A stretch of 36,595 nt of DNA, from contig NZ_FOMW01000019.1 of NCBI RefSeq assembly GCF_900112755.1, forward strand, positions 1 to 36,595. Direction: 5' to 3'. Position numbers and translations under genes: made by a program. Below are positions 24,727 through 34,859 of the stretch, piece by piece (the first letter of the stretch is position 1; each line of letters opens with the position of its first letter). The DNA comes from Sulfitobacter brevis. Lineage in GTDB: Bacteria; Pseudomonadota; Alphaproteobacteria; Rhodobacterales; Rhodobacteraceae. The notes under the pieces are model-generated. The model was not told the DNA's origin, did no database searches, and worked only from the letters and a program-made list of their open reading frames with translations.

Positions 24727-25178
24727 ATCAACAGCCCAGCCGCCCCTTCATGGCGCAGCAGGGCGACCTTGGTTTCCACGCCCTCGCCGCCTGAAAATCC
24801 AGTCAACCCTCGCGCGCCCATGACGCGGTGGCAAGGAATGATCACAGGGATCGGATTGCCCCCGCAGGCCTGTCCCACCGCCTGCGCCCCGACCTTGAGC
24901 CGTTTTGCAATATCGCCATAGGTCAATGTTTCGCCATAAGGAATCGCCGCAATCTGCGCGCAGACTGCTTGCTGTAGATCGCTGCCGCCCACCCGCCACG
25001 GCAAATCAAACGCCCGCAGGGTGCCCGCATCATAGGCGGCGATCTGTTTGGCCGCTGCCTCCAGCAATGGCGTGCTTTCCTGCGCGGCGACAGTGCCCCA
25101 GCGCAGCGCCGTAATAGCGCCGTCGTCTTCGGTGATGATGAGAGTGCCGAATTGCGTCGGTACGCTACAGTGTTTCAT
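24723..25178 (-). CDS. ogt: Methylated-DNA--protein-cysteine methyltransferase
   Basis: The 151-residue protein is of the Ogt/AGT type. The active-site motif is IIPCHRVMG with acceptor C116. It is preceded by IPYGETLTYGDIAKRL and AVGQACGGNPIPV, with GLTGFSGGEGVETKVALL after. It removes O6-alkyl groups from guanine by suicide transfer. It lacks an Ada N-terminal domain. The gene is convergent with pcs, and the two stops overlap. Confidence 0.95.
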   Translation of the reverse strand: MKHCSVPTQFGTLIITEDDGAITALRWGTVAAQESTPLLEAAAKQIAAYDAGTLRAFDLPWRVGGSDLQQAVCAQIAAIPYGETLTYGDIAKRLKVGAQAVGQACGGNPIPVIIPCHRVMGARGLTGFSGGEGVETKVALLRHEGAAGLLI

Positions 25179-25252
25179 GCCCTAATGATGCGCCGGGACG
25201 GCGGCACACTCAATCCGCTTCCTGCGCAATACCGCGAAGAGATTTGCCCTGT

Positions 25253-25290
25253 AAAAACGAATGCGGCCCCGCCTTTTCAGACGGGGCCGC
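25253..25290 (-). terminator. Rho-independent terminator of ileS
   Basis: On the minus strand GCGGCCCCG (25290-25282) pairs with CGGGGCCGC (25271-25263) and is followed by ATTCGTTTTTAC. The stem begins 20 bp after the ileS stop. This is a strong intrinsic terminator. Confidence 0.9.
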
Positions 25291-25310
25291 CTCAAAGTCT
25301 CGGTAGAGAG

Positions 25311-28250
25311 TTACTGAGCCGCTTCGATCTCGCTGACCGCCGCATCACAACGTGCGCAGACGCCCGCGTGGCTGTGGGTGCCCACATCCGGCAACACTTT
25401 CCAGCAGCGCTCGCATTTCTCGCCCTCGGCCTTCGCAAAGACCACTGCCACGCCGTCGGTTTCCGGCATGCGGAAGGCCTCCTGCGGGGCGGCATCACCG
25501 GTCACCTTAACGTCCGAGGTGATGGCAACGTCTTCGAAAGACACGCTTTCCAGCGCCGCACGTTGATCCGCATCGGCAACATACACCAAAGGTGCTGCCT
25601 CCAGTGAGGCACCGATCACCTTATCTGTGCGCTGCACTTCCAGCGCCGCTGTCACCACCCGCCGCGCCGCACGGACCTTGGCCCATTTGGCTGCGAGTTC
25701 CGGATCAAGCCACGCCTTCGGTGTCTCTGGCATATCGATCAGATGCACCGAGGACCCCTCACCGGCGAAGCGCTCCAGCCAGACTTCTTCCATCGTGAAG
25801 ACCAGCACCGGCGCGAGCCAAGTGGTCAAACGGTGGAACAGGATATCCAGCACTGTGCGCGCCGACCGGCGGCGCAATGTGTCGCCATCGCAATAAAGCG
25901 CGTCCTTGCGGATGTCGAAATAGAACGCCGACAGATCCAGCGTCGCAAAGGTAAATACCGCCTGGAACACACCTTGGAAATCAAACTTGGCGTAACCGTC
26001 ACGCACCACCTGATCCAACTCTGCCAAGCGGTGCAGCACAAGCCGCTCCAACTCGGGCATATCCGCAGGCTCGACGCGGTCGGCCTCGGTAAAATCGCTC
26101 AGCGCGCCCAGCATATAGCGCATGGTATTGCGCAAGCGGCGATAGCTGTCGGCCACCCCTTTCAGGATTTCCGGCCCGATCCGCTGGTCTGCGGTGTAAT
26201 CGGTCTGCGCGACCCAAAGCCGCAGGATATCCGCACCGTATTGATCAACGATCTGCTGCGGCACGATGGTATTGCCGATGGACTTGGACATCTTCATGCC
26301 CTTGGCATCCAGCGTAAACCCGTGCGTCACCACATTGCGGTAGGGCGCGTGGCCAGTGGTGCCAACCGACTGCAACAGCGAGGAATGGAACCAGCCACGG
26401 TGCTGGTCGGTGCCTTCCATATAGACATCCGCGATGCCATCTTCGGACCCGTCCGCACGGTCGCGCAGGGTGAAGGCGTGGGTCGAACCAGAGTCGAACC
26501 AGACATCGAGAATGTCGGTCACCTGATCATAGTCGTCAGGGTTCACGATGCCGCTCAGGAAACGCTCTTTCGCGCCCTCTTCGTACCACGCATCGGCACC
26601 TTCAACCTCGAAGGCCTCGGCGATCCGCTGATTGACCTCGGCATTGCGCAGCAGGAAATCGGGATCGGTCGGCAGCACGCCCTTTTTGGTGAAACAGCTC
26701 AGCGGCACACCCCAAGCGCGCTGGCGGCTCAACACCCAGTCAGGCCGCGCCTGCATCATCGAGTGCAAGCGGTTGCGGCCCGATTTCGGGGTCCAGTTTA
26801 CATTGTCGATCTCGGTCAGAGCCCGTTCACGAATGGTCTTGCCATGCGTATCCAGCCCGTCGCCCACTACCTTGTCGATGGCAGCAAACCACTGCGGCGT
26901 GTTGCGATAGATTACCGGTGCCTTGGAACGCCATGAATGCGGATAGCTGTGCTTGATCTTGCCGCGCGCCAGCAGCCCGCCAACCTCGGCCAGCTTGTCG
27001 ATTACCGCAGCGTTGGCATTGCCTTCCTTGCCATTCGGCTTGAGGATCGCCTTGCCACCAAAAAACGGCAGATCATCGCGGAAACGCCCGTCCTCCATGA
27101 CGTTATAGGTGATCACCTGCTCCAACATGCCCAGATCACGGTAAAGCTCGTACTCCTCCAGACCGTGGCTCGGTGCGCAATGCACGAAGCCGGTGCCCTC
27201 GTCGGAGGTCACAAAATCAGCCGCACGGAAATCGCGCAGATCATCCCACTCGCCATTGCCACCCTCGGCCCCCGCCAGCGGGTGCTGCAATTTGATCTTG
27301 CCCAAATCTTCCGCCGTCACATCGCCCAGTCGGCGGAACATGCCCTCTTCCAAACGTGCACGTGCGAAAACATCCGCCGCCAATTCATCCGACAACAGAT
27401 ACCGGTCGCCGATGTTCAGCCAGCATTCCTCGGGCCGTCCGGTGATCTCATAGAGGCCATAGGAAATCCCCTCGCCCCAAACCACCGCCTTGTTGCTCGG
27501 CATGGTCCAAGGCGTTGTGGTCCAGATCACCACATGCGCGCCATCCAGTTTGGCGTCATCGGGGCCGACAACCTTGAACTTCACCCAGATCGTAAAACTG
27601 TCCTTGTCGTGATATTCGACCTCGGCCTCGGCCAGCGCGGTCTTTTCAACCGGCGACCACATCACAGGCTTTGAGCCTTGATAAAGCGTGCCGTTCATCA
27701 GAAACTTCATGAATTCCTCGGCGATCACCCGCTCGGCGTGGAAATCCATCGTCAGATAGGGATCAGCCCAATTGCCCGTGATACCCAGACGCTTGAACTC
27801 CTCGCGCTGCACATCCACCCAACCGGCGGCAAACTGGCGGCACTCGGCGCGGAACTCGTTGATCGGCACCTGATCCTTGTCACGGCCCTTCTTGCGATAG
27901 GCCTCCTCGATCTTCCACTCGATCGGCAAACCGTGGCAATCCCAACCCGGGATGTACCGCGCATCAAAGCCCATCATCTGATGGCTGCGCACGATCATAT
28001 CCTTGATGGTCTTGTTCAGCGCATGGCCGATGTGCAGATGCCCGTTGGCATAGGGAGGCCCATCATGCAGCGTAAAAGGCGCGCGGCCTTCCTTTTCGCG
28101 CAGACGATCATATACGCCGATCTCCGCCCAACGCGCCAGCCACTCGGGCTCGCGCTTGGGCAGGCCCGCGCGCATCGGAAAATCGGTCTTTGGCAGGTTC
28201 AATGTGGATTTGTAGTCAGGAGTATTATGGTCTGGGGTCTCGGCGCACAT
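25311..28250 (-). CDS. ileS: Isoleucyl-tRNA synthetase
   Basis: The 979-residue class I synthetase shows the HIGH box in ANGHLHIGHALNK (about 68-80), editing-domain sequence with VIWTTTPWTMPSNKA, and KMSKS in GMKMSKSIGN near residue 650. The C-terminal zinc finger is CERCWKVLP...CARCD. It charges tRNA-Ile and edits valine. I chose the ATG at 28250, with AGGA upstream, over longer in-frame starts. The transcript ends at a strong hairpin. The 279 bp upstream hold no gene I can support. Confidence 0.97.
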   Translation of the reverse strand: MCAETPDHNTPDYKSTLNLPKTDFPMRAGLPKREPEWLARWAEIGVYDRLREKEGRAPFTLHDGPPYANGHLHIGHALNKTIKDMIVRSHQMMGFDARYIPGWDCHGLPIEWKIEEAYRKKGRDKDQVPINEFRAECRQFAAGWVDVQREEFKRLGITGNWADPYLTMDFHAERVIAEEFMKFLMNGTLYQGSKPVMWSPVEKTALAEAEVEYHDKDSFTIWVKFKVVGPDDAKLDGAHVVIWTTTPWTMPSNKAVVWGEGISYGLYEITGRPEECWLNIGDRYLLSDELAADVFARARLEEGMFRRLGDVTAEDLGKIKLQHPLAGAEGGNGEWDDLRDFRAADFVTSDEGTGFVHCAPSHGLEEYELYRDLGMLEQVITYNVMEDGRFRDDLPFFGGKAILKPNGKEGNANAAVIDKLAEVGGLLARGKIKHSYPHSWRSKAPVIYRNTPQWFAAIDKVVGDGLDTHGKTIRERALTEIDNVNWTPKSGRNRLHSMMQARPDWVLSRQRAWGVPLSCFTKKGVLPTDPDFLLRNAEVNQRIAEAFEVEGADAWYEEGAKERFLSGIVNPDDYDQVTDILDVWFDSGSTHAFTLRDRADGSEDGIADVYMEGTDQHRGWFHSSLLQSVGTTGHAPYRNVVTHGFTLDAKGMKMSKSIGNTIVPQQIVDQYGADILRLWVAQTDYTADQRIGPEILKGVADSYRRLRNTMRYMLGALSDFTEADRVEPADMPELERLVLHRLAELDQVVRDGYAKFDFQGVFQAVFTFATLDLSAFYFDIRKDALYCDGDTLRRRSARTVLDILFHRLTTWLAPVLVFTMEEVWLERFAGEGSSVHLIDMPETPKAWLDPELAAKWAKVRAARRVVTAALEVQRTDKVIGASLEAAPLVYVADADQRAALESVSFEDVAITSDVKVTGDAAPQEAFRMPETDGVAVVFAKAEGEKCERCWKVLPDVGTHSHAGVCARCDAAVSEIEAAQ

Positions 28251-28529
28251 CGGGGGCGTCCTTCGGGCAAAATCTGAGGAAAGGGTGTGGTCACGGCGGT
28301 GCGAAAGTTTCAAACACCTCTACCCGGCGTCTCGGTCAATCAGAGCGCCGGGGATATAATTCGAATGATAATCGCACAAACGCAACTCATACCGCAGCTT
28401 ATAGGCACCGCCCGACCCGCGAACAAGCCCCCAAGAAAGCCCCCGCTCAGCCTCTCGTATTGACCCTGAATATCGTCGGTGGCCGGGGGCAGCGGCCTCA
28501 CCTTTGGCGCACCGCCTTCCGCGTCTAGG

Positions 28530-29537
28530 TCAGTCCTTCTTGCCCGCGCCAAACAAACCGCCCAATGCGCGGCTGATGATTCCCCGTACCGAAGGCCGCT
28601 TGGCCGCCGTAAACGGCATCGGGCGGCACACCTCGATGGCCGCAACCCCGACCCGCGCGGTCAATGCGCCATTCACCAACCCCTCGCCAAAGCGTCTGCT
28701 CAGCCGTGCCAAAAGCGAGCCACCCAAGATCGGCTCCAGCATATCGTCGCCTACGGCCACGGCCCCCGTCGCCACCAGATGCGACAACACCGCCCGCGTC
28801 AGCCGCCATGACCCGAAAAATCCCGACCGCCCGCCATAGACTTCGGCTATGCGCCGGATCATCCGCAGGTTCGACGTCAACGCTGCTGCTACATCGGCCA
28901 GCGCCAAAGGCACCAATGCGGTGACCGTCGCCACCTGCCGCGCTGCTGCTTCCACCTCACGGCTGGCCGCAAGGTCCAGGGGGCGCAGCAATTCGGTCTC
29001 TGCCAGCGCCAGCAACCCCGCCGCGTCCAACTGGTCGCCGCGCAATTCAGCCAGCCTGTCGCGGCCCCAGCGGGTATCTTCACGCCCCGCATAAAGACCG
29101 ACCAGCCTGTCGGTCAGCTTGCGCGCCGCGCCCAAATCATTCTGCGCCAAAGCTTCGCCTGCCGCATGGCGCAGATCATCGAGCCGTGCCAAGCGACCAA
29201 AGGCCGCCAATTCGCGCAGCGAAATCAGCGTCAGCACCAGCAGGAACGCCCCGATCAATACTGTCATCGCCCAGCCGATAACCGGATAACTCGCCATCAG
29301 CGACGCTACAAAACTCCACGCGGCAATCGCCACCAAGGCACTGATCAACGCGCCCGCCAAGCCCCAGAACAGGCGCCCCAGCAGAGACGGCTTGCGCGCT
29401 GCCAGCCGTGCGGCCAATTGCATTGCCTCGCCCTGCGGCGCAGGCCGGCTCAGGTCAGGCACCGGTGCGGCTTGCGATACCTCCGGACGGGGGCGCGTGT
29501 CTTCGTCCAGATCAAACAATACCGGTCCACGCGCCAT
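28530..29537 (-). CDS. ycjF: YcjF-family inner-membrane protein
   Basis: The 335-residue protein has a proline-rich cytosolic N-terminus, two adjacent transmembrane helices (about 56-80 and 85-107), then a long helical domain with SNLRMIRRIAEVYGGRSGFFGSWRL without gaps and a GRALGG-like end typical of TIGR01620/YcjF proteins. Its function is unknown. It pairs with the YcjX-type GTPase, which lies just upstream across a GNAT gene. The ATG at 29537 shares a base with the GNAT stop (TAATG), so translation is coupled. Confidence 0.88.
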   Translation of the reverse strand: MARGPVLFDLDEDTRPRPEVSQAAPVPDLSRPAPQGEAMQLAARLAARKPSLLGRLFWGLAGALISALVAIAAWSFVASLMASYPVIGWAMTVLIGAFLLVLTLISLRELAAFGRLARLDDLRHAAGEALAQNDLGAARKLTDRLVGLYAGREDTRWGRDRLAELRGDQLDAAGLLALAETELLRPLDLAASREVEAAARQVATVTALVPLALADVAAALTSNLRMIRRIAEVYGGRSGFFGSWRLTRAVLSHLVATGAVAVGDDMLEPILGGSLLARLSRRFGEGLVNGALTARVGVAAIEVCRPMPFTAAKRPSVRGIISRALGGLFGAGKKD

Positions 29538-30034
29538 TATGCCGCCTCCCTTTGCCACTCAAGTCGCACATCTGGCAGGCCGACATCATTGCCCGCGCCA
29601 TCACTGCGGGCGACCTCGACGAAACCGGCCTTGCGGTAAAACCGCACTGCGCGGGCGTTTTGCTGAAAACTCCACAGTCCCAGCCGCGAGCAGCCTTGCT
29701 TGCAGGTTTCAAGCAAGCGTCGGGCAATGCCGCGCCCCTGCATCTGCGGGCGCAGATAGAGGCCATGCACCTCTTGTCCCGCCTGTGCAATAAATCCCAC
29801 AATTGCACCCTCCTGTCGCGCCACTGTCACCCAGCCTGCGTCAATCATATCGCCCACGTAGCGCAAATCCTGCGCGCCGCTGTGGACCTTGGGCAGCCAC
29901 GGCATCGCCTGATTGGCCTGCCCCATCACCGCCCCCACCGTGCCTGTGTCCAGCACCCGCGCGGGTCCGATCTCGACCGGCACGACGGGCTGAACAAGAC
30001 CGCGCGGCCTTGCTTGCATCATAACGCCGCTCAC
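29537..30034 (-). CDS. GNAT-family N-acetyltransferase
   Basis: The 165-residue protein has the acetyl-CoA-binding motif [22 protein letters not shown] and motif [14 protein letters not shown]. The GTG start at 30034 overlaps the ycjX stop (GTGA). The downstream ycjF gene starts on its last base, so it is wedged between the two. The acceptor substrate is unknown. An internal ATG pair at 30022 and 30019 is a possible alternative start. Confidence 0.88.
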   Translation of the reverse strand: MSGVMMQARPRGLVQPVVPVEIGPARVLDTGTVGAVMGQANQAMPWLPKVHSGAQDLRYVGDMIDAGWVTVARQEGAIVGFIAQAGQEVHGLYLRPQMQGRGIARRLLETCKQGCSRLGLWSFQQNARAVRFYRKAGFVEVARSDGAGNDVGLPDVRLEWQREAA

Positions 30035-31446
30035 AACCGGTCACCGATCAGGAATTCTGCGGCACGGTCGAGCCGGATGTGCGGCGGTCCGTCCCCGGGA
30101 CGCAGGTTCAGCGGCGCGGGGGCAAAGTGCATGATCTGATAGTCCTGATCCAGCCATGTCTGCGCCCCTTTCATCGCGGGGCTGAGCAAATGGGCGGGAT
30201 CCTGCGGCAGCTCACCGGCATAGAAAGCCGCCTGCTTGCCAGTCTCTAACAAAGTGCCACGCACCACGTCCAGCATCTCGCCACCGTGATCCATGCGGTC
30301 CTCGGTTGTGGCGCGCAGGCTGGCAATCGCCATCGCTGCCGTGCCTGCGCCGGCATATTGCGCACGGTCGCGCGCTTCGCGGGTCAGCGCCTCCATGATC
30401 GCGGTCAGACGCGGATGCTGGCTGTGATGCAAATGGTCCGACTTGGTCGCTGCAAAAAGCACCTTCTCCACCCGCTTGCCGCGCAACAAATTGCTGAGAA
30501 ACCCGTTCTTCCCGGGCCGGAAAGCACTTAAAATCTCGCCCATTGCGCTGCGCAGATCGGCCACCGCACGCGGCCCTTGATGGATCGCGCCCAGCGCATC
30601 GACCAGCACAACTTGCCTGTCGATGCGGGCAAAATGGTCGCGGAAAAACGGCTGCACAACTTTACGCTTATAGGCTTCAAAACGCCGTGCCATCTCGCGG
30701 ATGAGCGAATTGCGCGGGTCACTTTCGCCCTCGGGCAACGGCGCAAAGGTCAACACCGGCGAGCCCGCCAGATCGCCCGGCAACAAAAACCGCCCCGGCG
30801 TGCAATCGGAATAGCCATTGGCCCGCGCGGCTTTGAGGTAGCCCGCGAATGCCTCGGCCAAGCGGCCCGCCTGCGGCTCCTCGAAAGCAGACTGCGGATC
30901 GGTTGCCGCGACCAAGGCGCGGTATTCCTCAGCTTCTTCGCGGTTTTTGATGCGCCCCAGAACCGATTTTGACCAATCGGCATAGCTTTGGTCCATCAAA
31001 GCCAGATCCAGCAGCCATTCGCCGGGGTAATCAATGATGTCGATATGCACGGTGCGCGGCCCCTGCAGCCCTGCGAGCAAGCCGTTGGGACGAACCCGCA
31101 GCGACAGGCGCAATTGCGAGATTGTCCGGGTACTTTCGGGCCAATGCGGCTGCGGCCCTGTCAGCGCTGCAAGGTGCGCTTCATACTCGAAACGTGGCAC
31201 CGTATCATCGGGTTGCGGCTGCAAAAATGCGGCCTCGATGCGCCCTTCCGAGGCCGCCAGCAGCCCCGGCATGCGCCCACGATCCAGCAGGTTCGCAACC
31301 AGCGAGGTAATGAACACCGTCTTGCCCGACCGTGCCAATCCTGTGACCCCTAAGCGGATCACCGGCTCGAAAAAAGTTTCCGAGACCGTGTCGCTCACCG
31401 TCTCAACCTGCCGCCAGATGCCATCGGCGATGCGTGTAATAACCAA
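30031..31446 (-). CDS. ycjX: YcjX-family P-loop GTPase
   Basis: The 471-residue protein has the N-terminal P-loop GLARSGKT (36-43) in [19 protein letters not shown]. It also has [15 protein letters not shown] and [17 protein letters not shown] as expected for YcjX/DUF463 GTPases. I chose the TTG at 31446 because GGAG lies 5 bp before it and the frame then starts at the family N-terminus; longer frames run into the truA promoter region. Function is linked to envelope stress in enterobacteria. It heads a three-gene overlapping operon with the GNAT and ycjF genes. Confidence 0.88.
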   Translation of the reverse strand: MVITRIADGIWRQVETVSDTVSETFFEPVIRLGVTGLARSGKTVFITSLVANLLDRGRMPGLLAASEGRIEAAFLQPQPDDTVPRFEYEAHLAALTGPQPHWPESTRTISQLRLSLRVRPNGLLAGLQGPRTVHIDIIDYPGEWLLDLALMDQSYADWSKSVLGRIKNREEAEEYRALVAATDPQSAFEEPQAGRLAEAFAGYLKAARANGYSDCTPGRFLLPGDLAGSPVLTFAPLPEGESDPRNSLIREMARRFEAYKRKVVQPFFRDHFARIDRQVVLVDALGAIHQGPRAVADLRSAMGEILSAFRPGKNGFLSNLLRGKRVEKVLFAATKSDHLHHSQHPRLTAIMEALTREARDRAQYAGAGTAAMAIASLRATTEDRMDHGGEMLDVVRGTLLETGKQAAFYAGELPQDPAHLLSPAMKGAQTWLDQDYQIMHFAPAPLNLRPGDGPPHIRLDRAAEFLIGDRL

Positions 31447-31536
31447 AGCTGCTCCGCCCCGAGAATTGTTCTTGTCGTAACATAGGGCTGCGGGTCGGGG
31501 ATTGCCAGAAGGCCGCCCGCAGGCTAGACGCGCGCC

Positions 31537-32304
31537 ATGCCTCGCTTTGCCCTGAAAATCGAATACCACGGCGCACCCTTTGTCGGGTGGCAGCGCCAGC
31601 CTGACCTGCCCTCGGTTCAGGGCGCGATTGAGGCGGCTCTCGCGCGGCTCGATAAGCGCGAGCATACCATTTCGGCTGCGGGGCGTACTGACGCAGGCGT
31701 GCATGCAATGGCGCAGGTTGCGCATTGCGAAATGCCCGAGGGCTGGACCGCGTTCCGGCTGTCCGAGGCGTTAAACTTTCACCTCAAGCCCAACCCTATT
31801 GCGATTGTCGATTGCGCCGAAGTGCCCAGCGATTTTCACGCACGGTTCTCGGCGATGGAACGCCGCTATCTGTTTCGGATCCTGACCCGCCGCGCCCCTG
31901 CGACGCATCAGGCGGGGCTGGTCTGGCAGGTAAAACACGACCTAGACGTCGATCTCATGCAGCAAGGCGCCAACGCGCTCATCGGCAGACATGATTTCAC
32001 CACCTTCCGCTCGACGATCTGTCAGGCGGATAGTCCGGTGAAGACATTGGATCATTTACAGGTTTTTCAGGTCCAGACACAGCAAGGCGTTGAAGTCCAC
32101 TTTGACGTGCGGGCGCGGTCATTCCTGCACAATCAGGTGCGCAGTTTCGTGGGGACGCTTGAACGGGTTGGTGCCGGATCATGGAAGCCCGAGGCCGTGA
32201 GCAAAGCCCTCTCAGCCCGCAACCGTGCCGCCTGCGGTCCGGTCAGTCCGCCACAGGGTTTGTACCTTGTCGGCGTCGGCTATCCTGATGATCCGTTTGC
32301 CTGA
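31537..32304 (+). CDS. truA: tRNA pseudouridine(38-40) synthase
   Basis: The 255-residue protein matches Tru[20 protein letters not shown] at the start, the catalytic aspartate D52 in [11 protein letters not shown], and a C-terminal [17 protein letters not shown] segment. It converts U38-U40 in tRNA anticodon stems to pseudouridine. It diverges from ycjX across 90 bp and converges on the pseudogene at 32335. Confidence 0.97.
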   Translation: MPRFALKIEYHGAPFVGWQRQPDLPSVQGAIEAALARLDKREHTISAAGRTDAGVHAMAQVAHCEMPEGWTAFRLSEALNFHLKPNPIAIVDCAEVPSDFHARFSAMERRYLFRILTRRAPATHQAGLVWQVKHDLDVDLMQQGANALIGRHDFTTFRSTICQADSPVKTLDHLQVFQVQTQQGVEVHFDVRARSFLHNQVRSFVGTLERVGAGSWKPEAVSKALSARNRAACGPVSPPQGLYLVGVGYPDDPFA

Positions 32305-32334
32305 TCGGCTGGTCGAGACACCGAAGCTTATCTG

Positions 32335-34067
32335 CTAGACATACCCCGCAACGACCTGCAGCAACTTATAGGCCGTCGCGGCGTCATTCTTCACCACCGC
32401 AAGAAAATCCGCGGCGCTGACGCGCAAGCAGGTCAGATCGCTGAAAGCTCGCATATCAAGGGCCCGCGGCACGCCACGGATCAGACCAAGTTCTCCCACC
32501 AGATCGCCCGGTTTGGAGGTGGTGATGATGCGGGCGTCGCCCTCTTGTCGGGGGTCCAGCAACTCCGCCGTGCACTCCCAGACCAGAAACGCCCCAATCG
32601 ACAGGTCATCGCCTTGGTGAAACACGTAGTCACCGGCCTCGGCATGGTACCAACGCGCACCAAATGCCAGCAATCGCAATTGTTTGCGCGCAAGGCCCGA
32701 GAATAATTCTGCGCGTTCCAGTGCTCGCAACTTGCGGGACAAGTCTGCGCTGACGGTGTGGTCTTCACCCCCGGTAATCTCGCGGGTGACGCCAGACAAC
32801 CGGCACTGCTGCATCACAAACTGATGGTCGAAGCGTGGCGCATCGCCAGGACCCGGGTCATGATATCGGCAGGAAATGCAAGCCAAGCTTGCGAAACAGC
32901 GGATGGTCCGTGCCGTCCATGCCAAAAATCTGGCGCAACAGCTCCACAATATCTGCAGCCAGATGCAGCAGGTCCGCTTCCAGATCCAGCTCAACCAAGA
33001 GCGATAGAAAAGACGGATGATCGATCAAAACTTGCGCCGTGACCGGCACCAAAGGCATCGCAAAGATCAGGCTTTCTGCCACAGGCAACGTTGGATTATA
33101 GCACTGCTCGTCGAAGAAACTGACCTGTTTGGCCAAACCGGAGGCGCTAACCGCATCGGCTATTTCCCTGCGAAGATCGACCAAGGCTTTGCTGAGGTCG
33201 GGATAGGCAGACTGATCGAGCTTTAAATCCAGCGCACGTTCAAACAAGGGCGCATTCAGCCCCATCCCGCGCATGAGCCTATGCCACCAAATCTGCAAAT
33301 CGCGAGAGCCCGACACTTCTGCCGCCGAAAAATCGAGCCAAGGGACATCCACGGGATCGGCACTATTGCCTGTGCGCGCACTTTCCAAGGGTATCGCCGG
33401 ATCAGATGCAGGATGCTGTGGCGACCTATGCAACGCCATATTGATGTTGTCCCCGAGCACCCCCTCAAACAGCACCGGCGTTGCATCGACATAGCCGATC
33501 CGGGCCGCGATCGTGATCTGGTGTAGCTTATTTATATCCTGCCCTGCGATCTCGACCTTTCCGTGCGAGGGGAGCAGTTCACGGGTCAACAACATTGCCA
33601 GGGCGCGGCGGTCCTCCTCGCCGTGCGCGGTGATGGCGATGGAACTGGCGGCTGGGAAGGTCACCGTCAGATCGTCCAGCACGCTCGCCCCTTCGGCATC
33701 CACCACGCTGACGCGCTGAGATCATCGCAAGCCGATGCCGCCAGCCGCCGTTCATGCGCAGCGTCACAGCACCAGCAGCACTTTCGCCGATCTCGCTGGC
33801 CATAGCAGGAACAGCCCGCATAAAATCATCAGAAAGGTGATTTGCCCGAACTCGATCCCGGGATGGTGACCGTGCCGCCCTTCGCGCCGATAGCATCATT
33901 GATAATGCGCTTGGGCAGCTCGAGGGTCAGTACAGCAGTGAGAAGAGCACCAGTGTCGCCGCAAGCAAGGTCAGCTGATCCCGCTCCGGGTGCTTCCAGA
34001 TAAAGGAGAAAAGTGAGCGTTCGATAATCAGTCCGCCCGAAGAAATCTGCGTCCGCGTAGGGCTCAC
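32335..34067 (-). pseudogene. Decayed ABC-transporter / cyclic-nucleotide-binding fusion gene
   Basis: The remains of one large gene can be followed on the minus strand in several frames. From a GTG at 34067 it reads ERSLFSFIWKHPERDQLTLL, ending in a stop. In a shifted frame follows TLELPKRIINDAIGA. After a deletion comes ASEIGESAAGAV and LRMNGGWRHRLAMIS. An ATPase part with frame 33706-32858 (LDDLTVTFPAASSIAI, IAARIGYVDATPVLFEG) ends early. The cyclic-nucleotide-binding end is in another frame, 32335-32994 (GDYVFHQGDDLSIG, LVGELGLIRGVPRALDMRA). Family members are about 900 residues, so large internal segments are missing. It cannot make a functional protein. Confidence 0.85.
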
Positions 34068-34288
34068 TCTAGGACATGGTCTTCCTTTTTCGAAGGAATT
34101 GCACCGTCACGTTTTGGCGGAAGCGAGTGTGGACCGTCTGTCGCAGGTAAGCTGCACATGGAGTTGGCATCGGCTCGACAGGGCACCAAACATTTTGGTT
34201 GACGTAACGGAACCTTCGCTTCGGTCGTGGGTTATATTCGATCCGAGGGTGCCATCCACGGGACCCTCATTCAATGAGGAGAAATGAG

Positions 34289-34567
34289 ATGTTGAGATTG
34301 CTGAGAACTGGGTCAGTCGCCCTTACTGCACTTACCATATTATTGCTTCCCCTACAGTCAGCCAGCGCGCATCAAACTAGAGTCGGCTCAGGGATGGCTG
34401 TGCGAAATGACCACCCAACCAACGTGATTGTCACAATCCCGTCGCGCCATTTTCCACGGCCCGGAACATGCCGGTTGTGGTATCCCGACCGCAATGCACA
34501 ACAGCAACCCACAGTGTCTGATTGCAGCGTAACAATCCCCTATGGCGCGATACTGCTAAAGGGGTGA
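34289..34567 (+). CDS. Small exported protein of unknown function
   Basis: The 92-residue product has a clear signal peptide (LRTGSVALTALTILLLPLQSASA, cleavage before HQ near residue 27). The mature part is short with GTCRLWYPDRNAQQQP...DC. This motif, CR(L/I)WYP(D/G)RP..QPP..C, recurs in small exported proteins and lipoproteins of unknown role. The ATG at 34289 follows GAGGAG by about 9 bp; an in-frame ATG at 34274 lacks one. A small inverted repeat GAGGGT/ACCCTC (34245-34268) sits just upstream. Confidence 0.7.
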   Translation: MLRLLRTGSVALTALTILLLPLQSASAHQTRVGSGMAVRNDHPTNVIVTIPSRHFPRPGTCRLWYPDRNAQQQPTVSDCSVTIPYGAILLKG

Positions 34568-34701
34568 GCCGCGCAAACTGCTTAGATTATGCCAAATGTT
34601 GGACTGAACGCAGCCTCACTGCATTGTTAGTTCTGCTGGAATTGAACGCCCAAAGAACATACGCCAATGGGGCGCGATGTCTGAGATTTTCAAGGTAGAA
34701 T

Positions 34702-34770
34702 TGGTGCGGTCGGAGAGCATTGAAACACTATATCTCGGGGTGCCAAGGTGCACCCCAAATCCACTGAATC
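34702..34770 (-). other. Possible degenerate tRNA-Leu 3'-end fragment beside an integrase
   Basis: Read on the minus strand the segment ends with TTTCAATGCTCTCCGACCGCACCA-like sequence broken here as TTTCAATGCTCTCC then GACCGCACCA. It resembles the T-loop, acceptor and CCA of tRNA-Leu. A hairpin GGGGTGC/GCACCCC (34737-34756) sits where the variable arm would be. The T-stem does not pair properly, so it is not a working tRNA. Its position 90 bp before a P4-type integrase suggests an old attachment site. Confidence 0.3.
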
Positions 34771-34859
34771 CCATATTTCTATGACTTTTCCTGTATCAGG
34801 GCATTCCATGGCGCACCACCTTATACTATATGTTGAGGGTGGGCTGTAAGGTGGACCAA

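Noticed and set aside
25743..26936. Long open frame of 397 codons opposite ileS
   Set aside because: It is antisense to a full-length, clearly conserved synthetase, has no recognisable domain, and reflects GC-rich codon bias.
34099..34287. 62-codon plus-strand frame before the small exported protein
   Set aside because: There is no ribosome binding site and no family features, and it overlaps the likely promoter and leader of the next gene.
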